From assembly GCF_037055275.1 (NCBI RefSeq), contig NZ_CP146343.1, forward strand, positions 1,708,501-1,772,500: 64,000 nt of DNA, in the 5' to 3' direction. The first letter of the stretch is position 1, and each line of letters begins with the position of its first letter. The notes below the pieces were generated by a model. That model did no database searches. It saw nothing but the letters and a program-made list of their open reading frames with translations, and was not told the DNA's origin. Below, piece after piece: positions 1-9,105 of the stretch. The translations under genes and the position numbers were made by a program. The DNA comes from Pseudomonas sp. ML2-2023-3 (GTDB lineage Bacteria; Pseudomonadota; Gammaproteobacteria; Pseudomonadales; Pseudomonadaceae).

Positions 1-612
1 GACCAGTTGGCCCGCCTGATTGCCGACCGCGATATCTACCTCATCAGCGATGAGGTGTACGAACATCTGGTGTTCGATGGCGTGCCCCACGTCAGTGTTT
101 TGTCCCATCCTGAGTTGTACCATCGCGCATTCGTTGTCAGCTCATTCGGTAAGACCTACCACGTGACAGGCTGGAAAACAGGCTACGTCGTTGCGCCGCC
201 TGCCTTGACCGTTGAACTGCGCAAGGTTCACCAGTACGTCAGCTTCTGCGGAGTAACGCCCTTGCAGTATGCGTTGGCAGACTTCATGGCCGATCACCCG
301 GAGCACGTTGAAGAGTTGCCAGGGTTTTACCAGGCCAAGCGCGACCTGTTCTGTGATTTGCTCAGCCCGTCGCGTTTTACCTTCAAGCCGGTGGCAGGTA
401 CGTATTTTCAGTTGGTGGATTACTCCCGGATTCGCCCGGACCTCAACGATGTCGACATGGCGGTATGGCTGACCCGCGAACACGGGGTGGCCACTATCCC
501 GGTGTCGGTGTTCTACCAGACCCCGCCTGAAGGGCAGCGGCTGGTTCGTCTATGTTTTGCAAAACGCGAGGAGACGCTGCGCGAAGCAGCAGAAAAACTA
601 TGCGTGATCTGA
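1..612 (+). CDS. PLP-dependent aminotransferase, methionine aminotransferase (YbdL) type, 5'-truncated by the window edge
   Basis: Only the C-terminal ~203 residues are present; the frame is open to base 1. The protein is a fold-type I aminotransferase: ISDEVYEHLVFDG supplies the conserved Asp/Tyr that contact PLP, and SSFGKTYHVTGWKTGY carries the Schiff-base lysine, followed by the C-terminal small domain with a conserved Arg near VRLCFAKRE. Family members act on methionine and related amino donors. Its stop codon lies inside the next gene, an omega-amidase. This pairing is known for transamination of methionine or its keto acid with glutamine as donor, where the amidase removes the resulting alpha-ketoglutaramate. 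The substrate is inferred from this neighbour and cannot be read from the sequence alone. Confidence in the fold is very high and in the methionine role moderate. Confidence 0.85.
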   Translation, partial: DQLARLIADRDIYLISDEVYEHLVFDGVPHVSVLSHPELYHRAFVVSSFGKTYHVTGWKTGYVVAPPALTVELRKVHQYVSFCGVTPLQYALADFMADHPEHVEELPGFYQAKRDLFCDLLSPSRFTFKPVAGTYFQLVDYSRIRPDLNDVDMAVWLTREHGVATIPVSVFYQTPPEGQRLVRLCFAKREETLREAAEKLCVI

Positions 613-1391
613 AGGGTTTACCCGATTTAACCGTGGCACTGGTGCAAACCACGCTAGCCTGGCATGACCGTCAGGCCAATTTCGAACATTTCGACGAGCT
701 GCTTGAGCATGCTCGGGGCGCCGATCTGGTGGTGCTGCCCGAAATGTTTACCACCGGCTTCAGCATGGAGTCCAAAACCCTGGCTGAACCTGAAGGCGGC
801 CCAAGCACCGAGTGGCTGCGCAAGCAGGCAAAAAGGCTTGATGCCGTGGTCACGGGTAGCGTGATTGTGCGTGCGGCAGATGGCAGCCACCGTAATCGAT
901 TGTTGTGGGCCCGCCCTGATGGCGAAGTGCTGCACTACGACAAACGTCACCTGTTTCGTATGGCCGGTGAGCATGAGCATTTCACCCCGGGTGAGCGTCA
1001 GGTTCAGTTCGAGGTCAAAGGTTGGCGTATTCGCCCTTTGATTTGCTATGACCTGCGCTTCCCGGTGTGGAGCTGCGACCCTCACGACACCGACTTGTTG
1101 CTGTATACCGCCAGTTGGCCAGGGGCGCGTCGATTGCACTGGAACCGCTTATTACCTGCACGGGCCATCGAAAATCTCTGTTACGTCGCAGCGGTGAATC
1201 GGGTGGGCACGGACGGTAAAGGGATGGTCTACACGGGCGACAGCCATATCTTCGACTTCCAGGGCGAGTCACTGCTCAGTGCCGGTGAGGCGGACGGCGT
1301 GTTCACCATGAGCCTCAACGCGGCCGATCTGAGTGCCTATCGTGAGCGGTTTCCGGCCAACCTGGATGCGGACGATTTCGAGCTGCGCTGA
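600..1391 (+). CDS. Carbon-nitrogen hydrolase, YafV-like omega-amidase
   Basis: This 263-residue nitrilase-superfamily protein has the Glu-Lys-Cys triad visible in order: E in VVLPEMFTTGFSM, K in YDKRHLFRM, and C in PLICYDLRFP. The length matches YafV/Nit2-type omega-amidases, which hydrolyse alpha-ketoglutaramate or alpha-ketosuccinamate to the keto acid and ammonia. The ATG at 600 overlaps the aminotransferase stop by 13 bases, suggesting translational coupling; an upstream in-frame ATG at 552 would add 16 poorly conserved residues lying wholly inside the aminotransferase. Together the two genes probably form a transaminase/amidase module that pulls transamination forward. Confidence 0.88.
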   Translation: MRDLKGLPDLTVALVQTTLAWHDRQANFEHFDELLEHARGADLVVLPEMFTTGFSMESKTLAEPEGGPSTEWLRKQAKRLDAVVTGSVIVRAADGSHRNRLLWARPDGEVLHYDKRHLFRMAGEHEHFTPGERQVQFEVKGWRIRPLICYDLRFPVWSCDPHDTDLLLYTASWPGARRLHWNRLLPARAIENLCYVAAVNRVGTDGKGMVYTGDSHIFDFQGESLLSAGEADGVFTMSLNAADLSAYRERFPANLDADDFELR

Positions 1392-1429
1392 TGTGTGGAA
1401 GCCGTTATCAGACGGTGTGCGACTTAAAA

Positions 1430-1521
1430 CCTGTGGGAGCGTGGCTTGCCCGCGATGGCATCACTGCAGTCTGTCTGCCAAACCGCGCCGCCTGAATCGC
1501 GAGCAAGCCCGCTCCCACAGG
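1430..1521. repeat. REP palindrome (GTGGGAGCGGGCTTGC family), paired inverted copies
   Basis: Two copies of the REP core face each other: CTGTGGGAGCGTGGCTTGCCCGCGAT at the left and its inverse (GCGAGCAAGCCCGCTCCCACAG) at the right, about 45 bases apart. It lies between convergent genes. The left copy has one inserted base relative to other copies in the window. Confidence 0.85.
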
Positions 1522-1556
1522 TGCTAGTCATTGCCGGTCCTGGGCCTCGATGAAAT

Positions 1557-1591
1557 AAAAAGCCCCCAAGGCGTTCACCTTGGGGGCTTTT
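1557..1591. terminator. Bidirectional rho-independent terminator
   Basis: An 11-bp perfect stem (AGCCCCCAAGG / CCTTGGGGGCT, 6-base loop) is flanked by A-runs on the left and T-runs on the right. It can end both the plus-strand amidase transcript and the minus-strand leuA transcript, whose stop is 18 bases away. Confidence 0.88.
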
Positions 1592-1608
1592 GCGTTTCGG
1601 GCCAATGC

Positions 1609-3288
1609 TTACGCCGCTTTGGCCTCGGTTTCGGTCAGCGAACGGTTCAGGGCGCTGAACACGGCCTTGAAGCTTGCCGTGGTGATGTTTTCATCAATAC
1701 CCACGCCATGTACGGCACGCCCGCCATTGACCCGCAGTTCAATGTAAGCCGCAGCCTTGGCGTTGGTGCCCGCGCCAATTGCGTGTTCGTTGTAGTCCAT
1801 TATTTCGGCGTTGACCGGCAGGCCAGCGACCAGCGCTTCCAGCGCGCCGTTGCCCTTGCCGCTCCAGCGCAGGTTGGTTTCGCCATCGCCTTTGGCCGAC
1901 ACTTCAACCTCGACTGCGCTATGGCCGTTCTCTTCCTGTAAGCGGTGGCTGACCAGCGCGTAAGGCGTATTGGCCTGCAAGTACTCAGTGCGAAGCAAGT
2001 TGTGAATCTGCTGAGCCGTCATTTCCAGACCCAGGCGATCGGTTTCGCGCTGAACGACCTGGCTGAATTCGATCTGCATACGGCGTGGCAAGCTGATGCC
2101 GTATTCCTGCTCCAGCAGGTAAGCAATTCCGCCTTTGCCCGACTGGCTGTTAACCCGGATCACGGCTTCATAGCTGCGGCCAATATCCGCCGGGTCGATT
2201 GGCAAGTACGGCACTTCCCAAAGGGCGTCCGGTTTTTGCTGGGCGAAGCCTTTGCGGATAGCGTCCTGGTGCGAGCCGGAGAACGCGGTGTGGACCAGGT
2301 CGCCCACATACGGGTGACGAGGGTGAACCGGGATCTGGTTGCACTCTTCGACCACTTTGCGCACGCCGTCGATGTCCGAGAAGTCCAGTTGTGGATCCAG
2401 GCCCTGGGTGTACATGTTCAAGGCCACCGTCACCAGGTCGACGTTGCCGGTACGCTCGCCGTTGCCAAACAGGCAGCCTTCGACACGATCGGCGCCAGCC
2501 ATCAGGCCCAGTTCGGTTGCGGCAACACCAGTGCCACGGTCGTTGTGGGTGTGCAGGCTGATCAAGACGCTGTCACGGCGGTTGATGTTGCGGCCGAACC
2601 ACTCGATCTGGTCGGCGTAGATGTTAGGGGTGGCGCACTCAACAGTGGCAGGCAAGTTGAGGATCATCTTGTGCTCAGGTGTTGGGTTCCAGACCTCGAT
2701 CACTGCGTCACAGACTTCCTTGGCGAACTCCAGCTCAGTGGCGCTGAACGTCTCTGGCGAGTACTCGAATGTCCAGTGGGTTTCGGGCTGCTGGGCGGCG
2801 TATTTGACGAACAGCTTGGCGGCGCTGACCGCGATCTCCTTGATGCCGTCCTTGTCCTGATTGAACACGATGCGGCGAAACGCAGGGCAGGTGGCGTTGT
2901 ACAGGTGAACGATGGCTTTTTTCGCCCCGCGCAACGACTCGAAAGTGCGTGCGATCAAGTCTTCACGGCCCTGGGTCAGCACCTGGATGGTGGTGTCGTC
3001 CGGGATGTGGCCGTCTTCGATCAGGGTGCGCACAAAATCAAAGTCGGTTTGCGACGCAGCCGGGAACGATGCCTCGATTTCCTTTACGCCAACACTGACC
3101 AGGGTCTTCCAGAAGCGCAGCTTTTTTACCGCATCCATCGGCTCGATCAGCGACTGGTTGCCATCGCGCAGGTCGGAGCTGCACCAGACAGGTGCGCTGG
3201 TGATGGTTTTCGATGGCCAGGTACGATCAGGCAAATCAATGACCGGGAAGGCGCGGTATTTGGAAGACGGGTTTTTGAGCATGGTCAT
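1609..3288 (-). CDS. leuA: 2-isopropylmalate synthase
   Basis: This 559-residue protein condenses acetyl-CoA with 2-ketoisovalerate, the first committed step of leucine synthesis. The N-terminal TIM barrel starts with [15 protein letters not shown] (metal and substrate residues R/D), continues with [15 protein letters not shown] and [12 protein letters not shown] (metal-binding His pair), and [13 protein letters not shown] linker and the C-terminal leucine-binding LeuA dimer domain (from about residue 430) follow, ending near [15 protein letters not shown]. The length fits the long type-2 LeuA of pseudomonads. ATGs at residues 1 and 3 are both possible starts. Upstream lies a leucine-rich leader ORF with a terminator-like hairpin, so expression is probably set by attenuation as well as feedback inhibition. 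Confidence 0.97.
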   Translation of the reverse strand: MTMLKNPSSKYRAFPVIDLPDRTWPSKTITSAPVWCSSDLRDGNQSLIEPMDAVKKLRFWKTLVSVGVKEIEASFPAASQTDFDFVRTLIEDGHIPDDTTIQVLTQGREDLIARTFESLRGAKKAIVHLYNATCPAFRRIVFNQDKDGIKEIAVSAAKLFVKYAAQQPETHWTFEYSPETFSATELEFAKEVCDAVIEVWNPTPEHKMILNLPATVECATPNIYADQIEWFGRNINRRDSVLISLHTHNDRGTGVAATELGLMAGADRVEGCLFGNGERTGNVDLVTVALNMYTQGLDPQLDFSDIDGVRKVVEECNQIPVHPRHPYVGDLVHTAFSGSHQDAIRKGFAQQKPDALWEVPYLPIDPADIGRSYEAVIRVNSQSGKGGIAYLLEQEYGISLPRRMQIEFSQVVQRETDRLGLEMTAQQIHNLLRTEYLQANTPYALVSHRLQEENGHSAVEVEVSAKGDGETNLRWSGKGNGALEALVAGLPVNAEIMDYNEHAIGAGTNAKAAAYIELRVNGGRAVHGVGIDENITTASFKAVFSALNRSLTETEAKAA

Positions 3289-3336
3289 CAGGCAATCCTT
3301 AATATGCGTGCCGACTATTCAGACGCGGCCAGCCGG

Positions 3337-3378
3337 AAAAATACAAAGCAGAGGGCGAGGCACCGCAATTAGCTTTGC
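3337..3378 (-). terminator. Putative leuA transcription attenuator
   Basis: On the minus strand, GCAAAGC (end of the leader ORF) can pair with GCUUUGU about 23 bases later. An inner GGUG/CGCC stem lies between them, and AUUUUU follows directly. The hairpin begins within the last codons of the leucine-rich leader ORF and ends about 50 bases before leuA. This is the layout expected of a translation-coupled attenuator. The alternative antiterminator pairing was not worked out. Confidence 0.6.
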
Positions 3379-3446
3379 AGTCGTGCGCTGACGAGGCAAA
3401 GGCTGCGATGTTGGCGGAGCAGGATGAGGGTGTGAGAGGTTTTCAT
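3369..3446 (-). CDS. leuA leader peptide (25 aa)
   Basis: A 25-codon ORF runs ATG to TAA on the leuA strand, starting 158 bases upstream of the leuA start. It begins MKTSHTLILLRQHR and ends SLCLVSARLQS. Six of 25 residues are leucine (positions 7, 9, 10, 16, 18, 23), using CTC, CTG, CTC, CTT, CTC and CTG codons, with Ile at 8 and Val at 19. A purine-rich AGGG lies about 10 bases before the ATG. The stop codon overlaps the 5' arm of the attenuator hairpin, so ribosome stalling at Leu codons would bear directly on whether the terminator folds. The peptide is too short for ordinary gene finders. Confidence 0.75.
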   Translation of the reverse strand: MKTSHTLILLRQHRSLCLVSARLQS

Positions 3447-3633
3447 AAGCTCAACCCTAACCACTGGGCTGAGAGATGGCAAGCGCATAAAAAACATTGA
3501 GATAAATGCTCGTATACGAAGAAAATACGAGTTTTAATTGCTGTATTTTGTTTTGTGTAAATCTAAAATTGCGCAACTTCAAGGTAGGGCATGCCTCGGG
3601 TGCTGCGAGGCATGCTCTGTTTCTATGGCGTAA
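3447..3633. other. Intergenic region upstream of the leuA leader
   Basis: This AT-rich stretch should hold the leuA promoter (minus strand). It contains an inverted repeat CTCGTAT-N9-ATACGAG (3509-3531), a possible operator, and a 10-bp GC-rich hairpin GCATGCCTCG/CGAGGCATGC at 3589-3616 just downstream of the M23 peptidase stop. No convincing -10/-35 pair was identified. Confidence 0.4.
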
Positions 3634-4458
3634 TCAGGGTTGGAAGGCCCCGATGAAAATAGCCGGGTCAACCCTGGCGTCATTGAGGCTGACGTTCCAG
3701 TGCATATGAGGGCCTGTGGCGCGTCCGGTGGAGCCGACCTTGCCCACTACGTCGCCACGAGCCAGTTGCTGGCCAACCTTGGTGTCAATTTTCGACATAT
3801 GGCAAAACATGCTGATGAAGCCTTGGCCGTGATCCACGAACACCGTGTTGCCATTGAAGAAGTAGTTGCCGATCAGGATCACTTTACCGGCCGCCGGGGT
3901 TTTGATGGGCGTACCTGCAGGTACGGCAAAGTCGAGGCCAGCGTGGGGGTTGCGTTCTTCACCGTTGAAAAAGCGGCGCACGCCAAACTTGCTGGACAGC
4001 GGTCCGTTGACCGGTTTGTCCAGCAGCAGGTTACTCGGGGTGTTGGGGCTGAAAGTACGGTAAGCCTTGATCTGAATCGCCAGCTCGTTGTCGATGCGCT
4101 TGATGTCAGCCGGGTTGGGGTTGACCTGGCGCTGGTTCTTCAGCGTGATGCGCTGCTCGGGGTATTTCTTGTTGCCCACCGTGAAGCTCAGTTCCCGCGA
4201 GCCGCTGATGATTGATTGGGGGCCCGGTTTTACCGTTAGCGGGATGCCGACAATCGCCCGCCAGGTGTCCTGCTCCTTGATCACCAGCACCGGTTTGCCA
4301 TCGTAGGTTGCCTTGGGTGCTTGCGCGCCGGTCCCCAGCTCAATCACGGCAACACCGCCCGGCACCGGTTTATTCAATAAGCGCGTGATGTAACTGTCAG
4401 CTGCGTGCGCGTTGAGGGTCAGGCAGAGCAACAGGACGGCAGAAAGAAAGCGTGACAT
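3634..4458 (-). CDS. Secreted M23-family metallopeptidase (LytM domain)
   Basis: This 274-residue protein has a short signal peptide (MSRFLSAVLLLCLTLNAHA, cleavage predicted after AHA). A central all-beta region is followed by a C-terminal Peptidase_M23 domain (about 170-265). Zinc ligands are visible: HAGLD supplies H and D, and HMHW supplies H; CHMS follows DHGQGF. All catalytic residues look intact, so it is likely an active periplasmic peptidoglycan endopeptidase rather than an EnvC/NlpD-type degenerate activator. It starts 3 bases after the xseA stop, so the two are probably co-transcribed. Confidence 0.88.
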   Translation of the reverse strand: MSRFLSAVLLLCLTLNAHAADSYITRLLNKPVPGGVAVIELGTGAQAPKATYDGKPVLVIKEQDTWRAIVGIPLTVKPGPQSIISGSRELSFTVGNKKYPEQRITLKNQRQVNPNPADIKRIDNELAIQIKAYRTFSPNTPSNLLLDKPVNGPLSSKFGVRRFFNGEERNPHAGLDFAVPAGTPIKTPAAGKVILIGNYFFNGNTVFVDHGQGFISMFCHMSKIDTKVGQQLARGDVVGKVGSTGRATGPHMHWNVSLNDARVDPAIFIGAFQP

Positions 4459-4461
4459 CAG

Positions 4462-5841
4462 TTAATCCAGTAAGGAAAGGGTGACGGGCGTGAGGTGATT
4501 ATCCTCGACCCGGACTTGCAGTTCGCCTTCGCCCAGCCTGGCTTTCAAGCGCTGGCCGTTATGGGTTTGCCCGGCGCTGCGAATGGCATTGCCACGCTCA
4601 TCCAGCAAAATGCTGTAGCCGCGCCCAAGGGTCGCCAGCGGGCTGACCACGTGCAAGGTTTGCATCTGGCTTTGCAGCTGCATGCGGCGTGCCTTGAGGC
4701 CTTCGCGCATGGCCCGTGGCAAGCGTTCCGCCAGACTGTCCAGGCGCTGGCGCAACATGGCCAGTTGGCGCCCCGGATGCTGTGCCGCCAGTCGGGTTTC
4801 GAGGCGGATCAGACGCTCGCGGCGGGTATTGAGGCTGCGCTCGAACGCTCGGCGCATGCGCATGTCCAGGTCATCCAGGCGCTGGGCCTGCTGGCGCAGG
4901 CGTTCGCCAGGGTGGCGCAAGCGGCGTGCCAGGCCATCCAGTCGCAAGCGGTCGCGCATCAAACGGTCGCGAATGCGCATCACCAGGCGCCGGTGCAGGC
5001 TGTCAATTCGGCGTTGCAGGTCACTTGAGTCCGGTGCCAGCAACTCAGCAGCCGCAGAGGGCGTTGGCGCGCGTACGTCCGCTACAAAGTCGGCGATGGA
5101 CACATCGGTTTCATGACCGACAGCGTTGACAATCGGCGTCACACAGGCATCGATGGCACGGGCTACGGCTTCTTCGTTAAAGCACCACAGGTCTTCCAGA
5201 GAACCGCCGCCTCGGGCCAGGATCAAGGCGTCGAAACCCCGGGCATCAGCCAGTCGCAATGCCCGGACAATTTGCGCCGTGGCTTCGCGACCTTGCACGG
5301 CGGTGGGGATCAGTGTCAGTTCGACCTGAGGCGCCCGGCGACGAAAGACGCTGATGATGTCGCGAATCACCGCTCCGGTGGGCGAGCTGACAATACCGAT
5401 GCGCTGCGGGTGAGCAGGCAGGGCAACCTTGCGCTCGGGGCTGAACAGGCCTTCGGCGCTGAGTTTTTCTTTCAGTGCATCGAAGGCCAGGCGCAGCGCG
5501 CCATCACCCGCGGGCTCCACCGTATCGAGGATCAGTTGATAGTCACCGCGGCCTTCAAACAACGACACCTTGCCCCGGACCTTCACCGCCAGGCCGTCCT
5601 TCAAGGCCTGGCGAACCCGCGCCGCGTTGTTGCGAAACAGCGCGCAACGCACCTGGGCGCCACTGTCCTTGAGGGTGAAATACACGTGGCCGGAAGCGGG
5701 GCGGGCGAGGTTGGAAATTTCGCCTTCTACCCAGATGTTGCTGAACACGTCTTCGAGCAACACCCGCGCCCGGCCATTGAGTTGGCTGACGGTCAGGACT
5801 TCTCGGTCAAGGTTGAGTCTTGCAAAGGGGTCTTTAATCAT
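4462..5841 (-). CDS. xseA: Exodeoxyribonuclease VII large subunit
   Basis: The 459-residue length matches pseudomonad XseA. The N-terminal OB fold begins VLTVSQLNGRARVLLED and includes IWVEGEISNLARPASGHVYF. The catalytic domain follows, with IGIVSSPTGAVIRDI and ARGGGSLEDLWCFN-type motifs, then long basic coiled coils. With XseB it degrades single-stranded DNA to oligonucleotides in repair. The start is the ATG of MIKDPF at 5841; ATGs at 5850 and 5853 are alternatives and none has a strong ribosome-binding site. The frame stays open far upstream but that extension is compositionally unlike protein and antisense to the TauE gene. Confidence 0.96.
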   Translation of the reverse strand: MIKDPFARLNLDREVLTVSQLNGRARVLLEDVFSNIWVEGEISNLARPASGHVYFTLKDSGAQVRCALFRNNAARVRQALKDGLAVKVRGKVSLFEGRGDYQLILDTVEPAGDGALRLAFDALKEKLSAEGLFSPERKVALPAHPQRIGIVSSPTGAVIRDIISVFRRRAPQVELTLIPTAVQGREATAQIVRALRLADARGFDALILARGGGSLEDLWCFNEEAVARAIDACVTPIVNAVGHETDVSIADFVADVRAPTPSAAAELLAPDSSDLQRRIDSLHRRLVMRIRDRLMRDRLRLDGLARRLRHPGERLRQQAQRLDDLDMRMRRAFERSLNTRRERLIRLETRLAAQHPGRQLAMLRQRLDSLAERLPRAMREGLKARRMQLQSQMQTLHVVSPLATLGRGYSILLDERGNAIRSAGQTHNGQRLKARLGEGELQVRVEDNHLTPVTLSLLD

Positions 5842-5922
5842 GCGGGTCATCATAAGGGCGGATTGTTCTGTCTGCACCTGCCCGGTTAAAGTCCGCGCAC
5901 AAAAATACAAGGATGCAGTGCA

Positions 5923-6669
5923 ATGGATTTGCCTTTTACGGGTAGCGAGTGGGTGTTGCTGGAGCTGGCAATTGCGCTGGCATATATCGTGTTTGGCGTG
6001 GCCGGGTTCGGCACCGCACTGGTGGCGGGGCCGCTGCTGATCCTGTGCCTGCCTTTGTCCAAAATCATCCCGTTGCTGGTGTTGCTGGATTTTGTCGCGG
6101 CATTTGGCAACTGGCTGCCTGCCCGGCGAGATGTGGCGCGCCCCGAGTTGTTGCGCTTGCTGCCGTGCATGGCGATCGGCTGCGTGGTCGGCGTGACATT
6201 CTTGCTTAGCCTCAAGTCCGACCTGTTGTTGCTGTTGATGGGGCTTTTTATCACCGCTTACGCCTTGTATAGCCTGGCGGTAAAGGTGAAACCGACACAG
6301 GTGGCAGCCGGCTGGGCCATCCCCACGGGTATCACGGGCGGCTTGTTCGGCGCCCTGTTTGGTAGTGGCGGCTTTTTGTATGCGCTGTACCTCAACGCGC
6401 GATTGCCCAAGGAAGCAGCGCGGGCGACCCAAAGTGCGTTGATCAGTTGCAGCACCGTGGTGCGCCTGAGCCTGTTTGTGATCGCAGGCGTATATGCCGA
6501 CGGCGAGCTACTGTTGCTGGGTGCCTGCTTGTTGCCTGCCATGGCATTGGGGTTGTGGGTAGGGCGCCGGCTGACGCGCAAATTGTCCCGTGAGGCTTTT
6601 GTGCGACTGGTGACGTGGCTGGTACTGGCCAGCGGGATTGCGCTGATTGCGCGCTATCTGAGCGCTTGA
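5923..6669 (+). CDS. TauE/SafE family membrane transporter (TSUP)
   Basis: This 248-residue protein has about eight hydrophobic segments in two halves, each half carrying the family's glycine-rich signature (YIVFGVAGFGTALVAGP near the N terminus, ITGGLFGALFGSGGFLYA in the middle). The TSUP family exports sulfur-containing or organic anions; the substrate cannot be predicted here. AAGGA lies 9 bases before the ATG. It is divergent from xseA with only about 80 bases between them, so the promoters share this space. Confidence 0.85.
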   Translation: MDLPFTGSEWVLLELAIALAYIVFGVAGFGTALVAGPLLILCLPLSKIIPLLVLLDFVAAFGNWLPARRDVARPELLRLLPCMAIGCVVGVTFLLSLKSDLLLLLMGLFITAYALYSLAVKVKPTQVAAGWAIPTGITGGLFGALFGSGGFLYALYLNARLPKEAARATQSALISCSTVVRLSLFVIAGVYADGELLLLGACLLPAMALGLWVGRRLTRKLSREAFVRLVTWLVLASGIALIARYLSA

Positions 6670-6754
6670 CCTCGCGGTGTGAGGCTTTAAGCTGCGCGCC
6701 CGCTCCCACCGTTTCAGTGTGTTGCCCTTATCCCACGTATATGTGCCGTATCTC

Positions 6755-7303
6755 ATGAACTCGCAAAGCATCATCGTTCCCAAAATATCCACCTTGCCGG
6801 TGCATGAGCCCCGTGCCAGGGCCATCGTGCGCTGGCTGGTGCGCAAGAACATCATTGAAGAAGAACTGACCACGTGCGGACGTACGGGCAACGGCATGGC
6901 GTATGCCATCGCACCGGGTGCCCGGGAGGTGGTGCTGCACCCTGAGGCGCTGCCATTTGGTCAGCCGGTCAATGGCCTGGAGATCATTACCAAGCGCTGC
7001 ATCTACACCCCGTCCAAGGGCTTTCTCGAAGAAGCCGGCTGCGCCGAGTGCCGCAAGGAAGTGGGGGAGGCGTTGTTCGACAGTCTCGAGGACTGGATGC
7101 CGGGGCGTACCGACAATTACATTTGCCCGTTGTGCGCCCATGAAGACGACATCAACGGCTTTCTGTTTTTGCAGCCGTGCGCGTTTTCCAACCTGGGCTT
7201 TATTTTCAACAACTGGGCCGAGGCGGGTTTCAAGCAAAGCTTCCTCGACGAGTTTGCCGACTGGCTTGATCAGCCGGTGGCGTGGGTGAAAGTCGAGCTG
7301 TGA
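6755..7303 (+). CDS. Conserved hypothetical protein with paired CxxC (zinc-ribbon-like)
   Basis: The protein is 182 residues from the ATG at 6755; an upstream in-frame ATG at 6719 would add 12 residues. Two CxxC pairs (GCAECRKEV and ICPLCAHED), about 30 residues apart, are laid out as a zinc ribbon. Around them is an acidic region with many aromatic residues (NLGFIFNNWAEAGF). It has no signal peptide or membrane segment. Pseudomonad relatives are often labelled 'sugar ABC transporter ATPase', but no Walker motifs are present, so that label is unsupported. Function unknown. Confidence 0.7.
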   Translation: MNSQSIIVPKISTLPVHEPRARAIVRWLVRKNIIEEELTTCGRTGNGMAYAIAPGAREVVLHPEALPFGQPVNGLEIITKRCIYTPSKGFLEEAGCAECRKEVGEALFDSLEDWMPGRTDNYICPLCAHEDDINGFLFLQPCAFSNLGFIFNNWAEAGFKQSFLDEFADWLDQPVAWVKVEL

Positions 7304-7307
7304 ACCT

Positions 7308-7398
7308 GTAGTCGCTGCCGAAGGCTGCGAAGGGCATCGCGCGGCTTCCAGTTAACGGGTTGCTCCGCAACCCTTCGCAGCCTTCGGCAGCGACTACA
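7308..7398. repeat. REP-like palindrome, GTAGTCGCTGCCGAAGGCTGCGA family
   Basis: A long inverted repeat has arms TGTAGTCGCTGCCGAAGGCT and its inverse at the right end, about 45 bases apart. The same arm sequence recurs at 14483-14549 and, diverged, at 28634-28733. This family is distinct from the GTGGGAGCGGGCTTGC repeats. Confidence 0.8.
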
Positions 7399-7467
7399 CG
7401 ACTGTTTTTCTGCCTTCAAAGTCAGCTAATCATTGGCCCTTAGCGCAAAACTCTCTAAAGGTTTCCG

Positions 7468-7496
7468 TTGAGAGACTCAGGTGTTTTGAGTACAAT
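7468..7496 (+). promoter_or_regulatory. sigma-70 promoter of guaBA
   Basis: TTGAGA (7468-7473) and TACAAT (7491-7496) are separated by exactly 17 bases. Transcription should begin near 7503, about 30 bases before the guaB ATG. Both boxes are 5/6 matches to consensus. Confidence 0.75.
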
Positions 7497-7532
7497 GGCG
7501 CGCTTCCATTTTCCCGCTCGGGAGCCCCAGCG

Positions 7533-9002
7533 ATGCTGCGTATCAGCCAAGAAGCACTCACATTCGATGACATCCTTCTCGTCCCCGGTTATTCCGAGGT
7601 TCTCCCGAACGAAGTCAGCCTAAAGACTCGTTTGACCCGTGGCATTGAACTGAATATTCCGCTGGTTTCCGCCGCAATGGACACCGTGACTGAAGCCCGT
7701 CTGGCAATCGCCATGGCTCAGGAAGGCGGTATCGGCATCATCCACAAGAACATGACCATCGAGCAGCAAGCTCACGAAGTTCGCAAGGTCAAGCGCTTCG
7801 AAGCCGGTGTGGTTAAAGAGCCCATCACCATCGAGGCTGATGCCACGGTACGTGAACTGCTTGAACTGACCCGCCAGCACAACATCTCCGGCGTTCCTGT
7901 ACTGCACAATGGCGACCTGGTCGGCATCGTGACGTCCCGTGACGTGCGCTTCGAAAACCGTCTGGAAGCTACCGTTCGTGACGTGATGACGCCTAAAGAG
8001 CGTCTGGTCACGGTCAAGGAAGGCGCCGACAAGGAAGAAGCCCGCGAACTGCTGCACAAGCACCGCATCGAGCGCGTGCTGATCGTCGACGACAAATTTG
8101 CCCTCAAAGGCATGATGACCGTTAACGACATCGAAAAAGCCAAGGCTTACCCGCTGGCCAGCAAGGACGATCAAGGTCGTCTGCGCGTAGGCGCTGCGGT
8201 AGGTACCGGCAAGGACACCGCTGATCGCGTGGCCGCCCTCGTGGCTGCTGGCGTTGACGTGGTGGTTGTCGACACCGCTCACGGTCACTCCAAAGGCGTG
8301 ATCGACCGCGTTCGTTGGGTCAAGCAGAACTTCCCTGAAGTTCAGGTGATCGGCGGCAACATCGCCACCGGCGCTGCTGCTCTGGCCCTGGCTGAAGCTG
8401 GCGCTGACGCGGTTAAAGTCGGTATCGGCCCAGGCTCGATCTGCACCACCCGTATCGTGGCCGGTGTTGGCGTTCCGCAAATCAGCGCGATTGCCAATGT
8501 TGCTGCTGCCCTTGAAGGCACTGGCGTACCGTTGATCGCTGACGGCGGCATCCGTTTCTCGGGTGACTTGTCCAAGGCCATCGTTGCCGGTGCGTCCTGC
8601 GTGATGATGGGTTCGATGTTTGCCGGTACTGAAGAAGCACCGGGCGAGATCGAGTTGTACCAGGGCCGTTCGTACAAGGCCTACCGCGGCATGGGTTCGC
8701 TGGGTGCGATGTCGCAATCCCAGGGTTCCTCCGACCGTTACTTCCAAGACTCCTCCGCGGGTGCCGAGAAGCTGGTGCCGGAAGGCATCGAAGGTCGCGT
8801 GGCGTACAAGGGTTCGTTGACCGCAATCGTTCACCAACTGATGGGCGGTCTGCGTTCCTCGATGGGTTACACCGGCTGTGCCGACATCGAGCAAATGCGT
8901 ACCAAACCCGAGTTCGTGCGCATCACCGGCGCTGGCATGGCTGAATCCCACGTCCACGACGTGCAGATCACCAAAGAAGCTCCAAACTATCGCGTAGGTT
9001 GA
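7533..9002 (+). CDS. guaB: IMP dehydrogenase
   Basis: This 489-residue enzyme oxidises IMP to XMP with NAD, the first step toward GMP. The catalytic TIM barrel is interrupted at about residues 90-205 by two CBS domains ([17 protein letters not shown]). The active-site loop [11 protein letters not shown] places the catalytic cysteine at residue 304. The C-terminal flap RGMGSLGAM and SDRYFQ (Arg-Tyr dyad region) are intact. It lies about 100 bases before guaA in the usual guaBA order and has its own sigma-70 promoter. Confidence 0.98.
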   Translation: MLRISQEALTFDDILLVPGYSEVLPNEVSLKTRLTRGIELNIPLVSAAMDTVTEARLAIAMAQEGGIGIIHKNMTIEQQAHEVRKVKRFEAGVVKEPITIEADATVRELLELTRQHNISGVPVLHNGDLVGIVTSRDVRFENRLEATVRDVMTPKERLVTVKEGADKEEARELLHKHRIERVLIVDDKFALKGMMTVNDIEKAKAYPLASKDDQGRLRVGAAVGTGKDTADRVAALVAAGVDVVVVDTAHGHSKGVIDRVRWVKQNFPEVQVIGGNIATGAAALALAEAGADAVKVGIGPGSICTTRIVAGVGVPQISAIANVAAALEGTGVPLIADGGIRFSGDLSKAIVAGASCVMMGSMFAGTEEAPGEIELYQGRSYKAYRGMGSLGAMSQSQGSSDRYFQDSSAGAEKLVPEGIEGRVAYKGSLTAIVHQLMGGLRSSMGYTGCADIEQMRTKPEFVRITGAGMAESHVHDVQITKEAPNYRVG

Positions 9003-9105
9003 TAGTGGTCGCACCCGGGCTCATGCACGGGTGCGATACGAATTAAGTCACCGGGGCTGTTTGATTCAGCCCCGTGTCGTTTCTGTAATTAATCGAGATT
9101 TTGTC

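Noticed and set aside
1945..3372. Long plus-strand ORF (475 codons) opposite leuA
   Set aside because: It is antisense to a certain gene and its composition (many Val, Ala, Gln, His) is the usual shadow of a GC-rich gene. Similar long shadows lie opposite guaA, ptsP-like, gcd and oprB.
3506..3709. Plus-strand ORF of 67 codons upstream of the M23 gene
   Set aside because: It is AT-rich intergenic sequence running into the antisense strand of the peptidase gene, and has no recognisable protein features.
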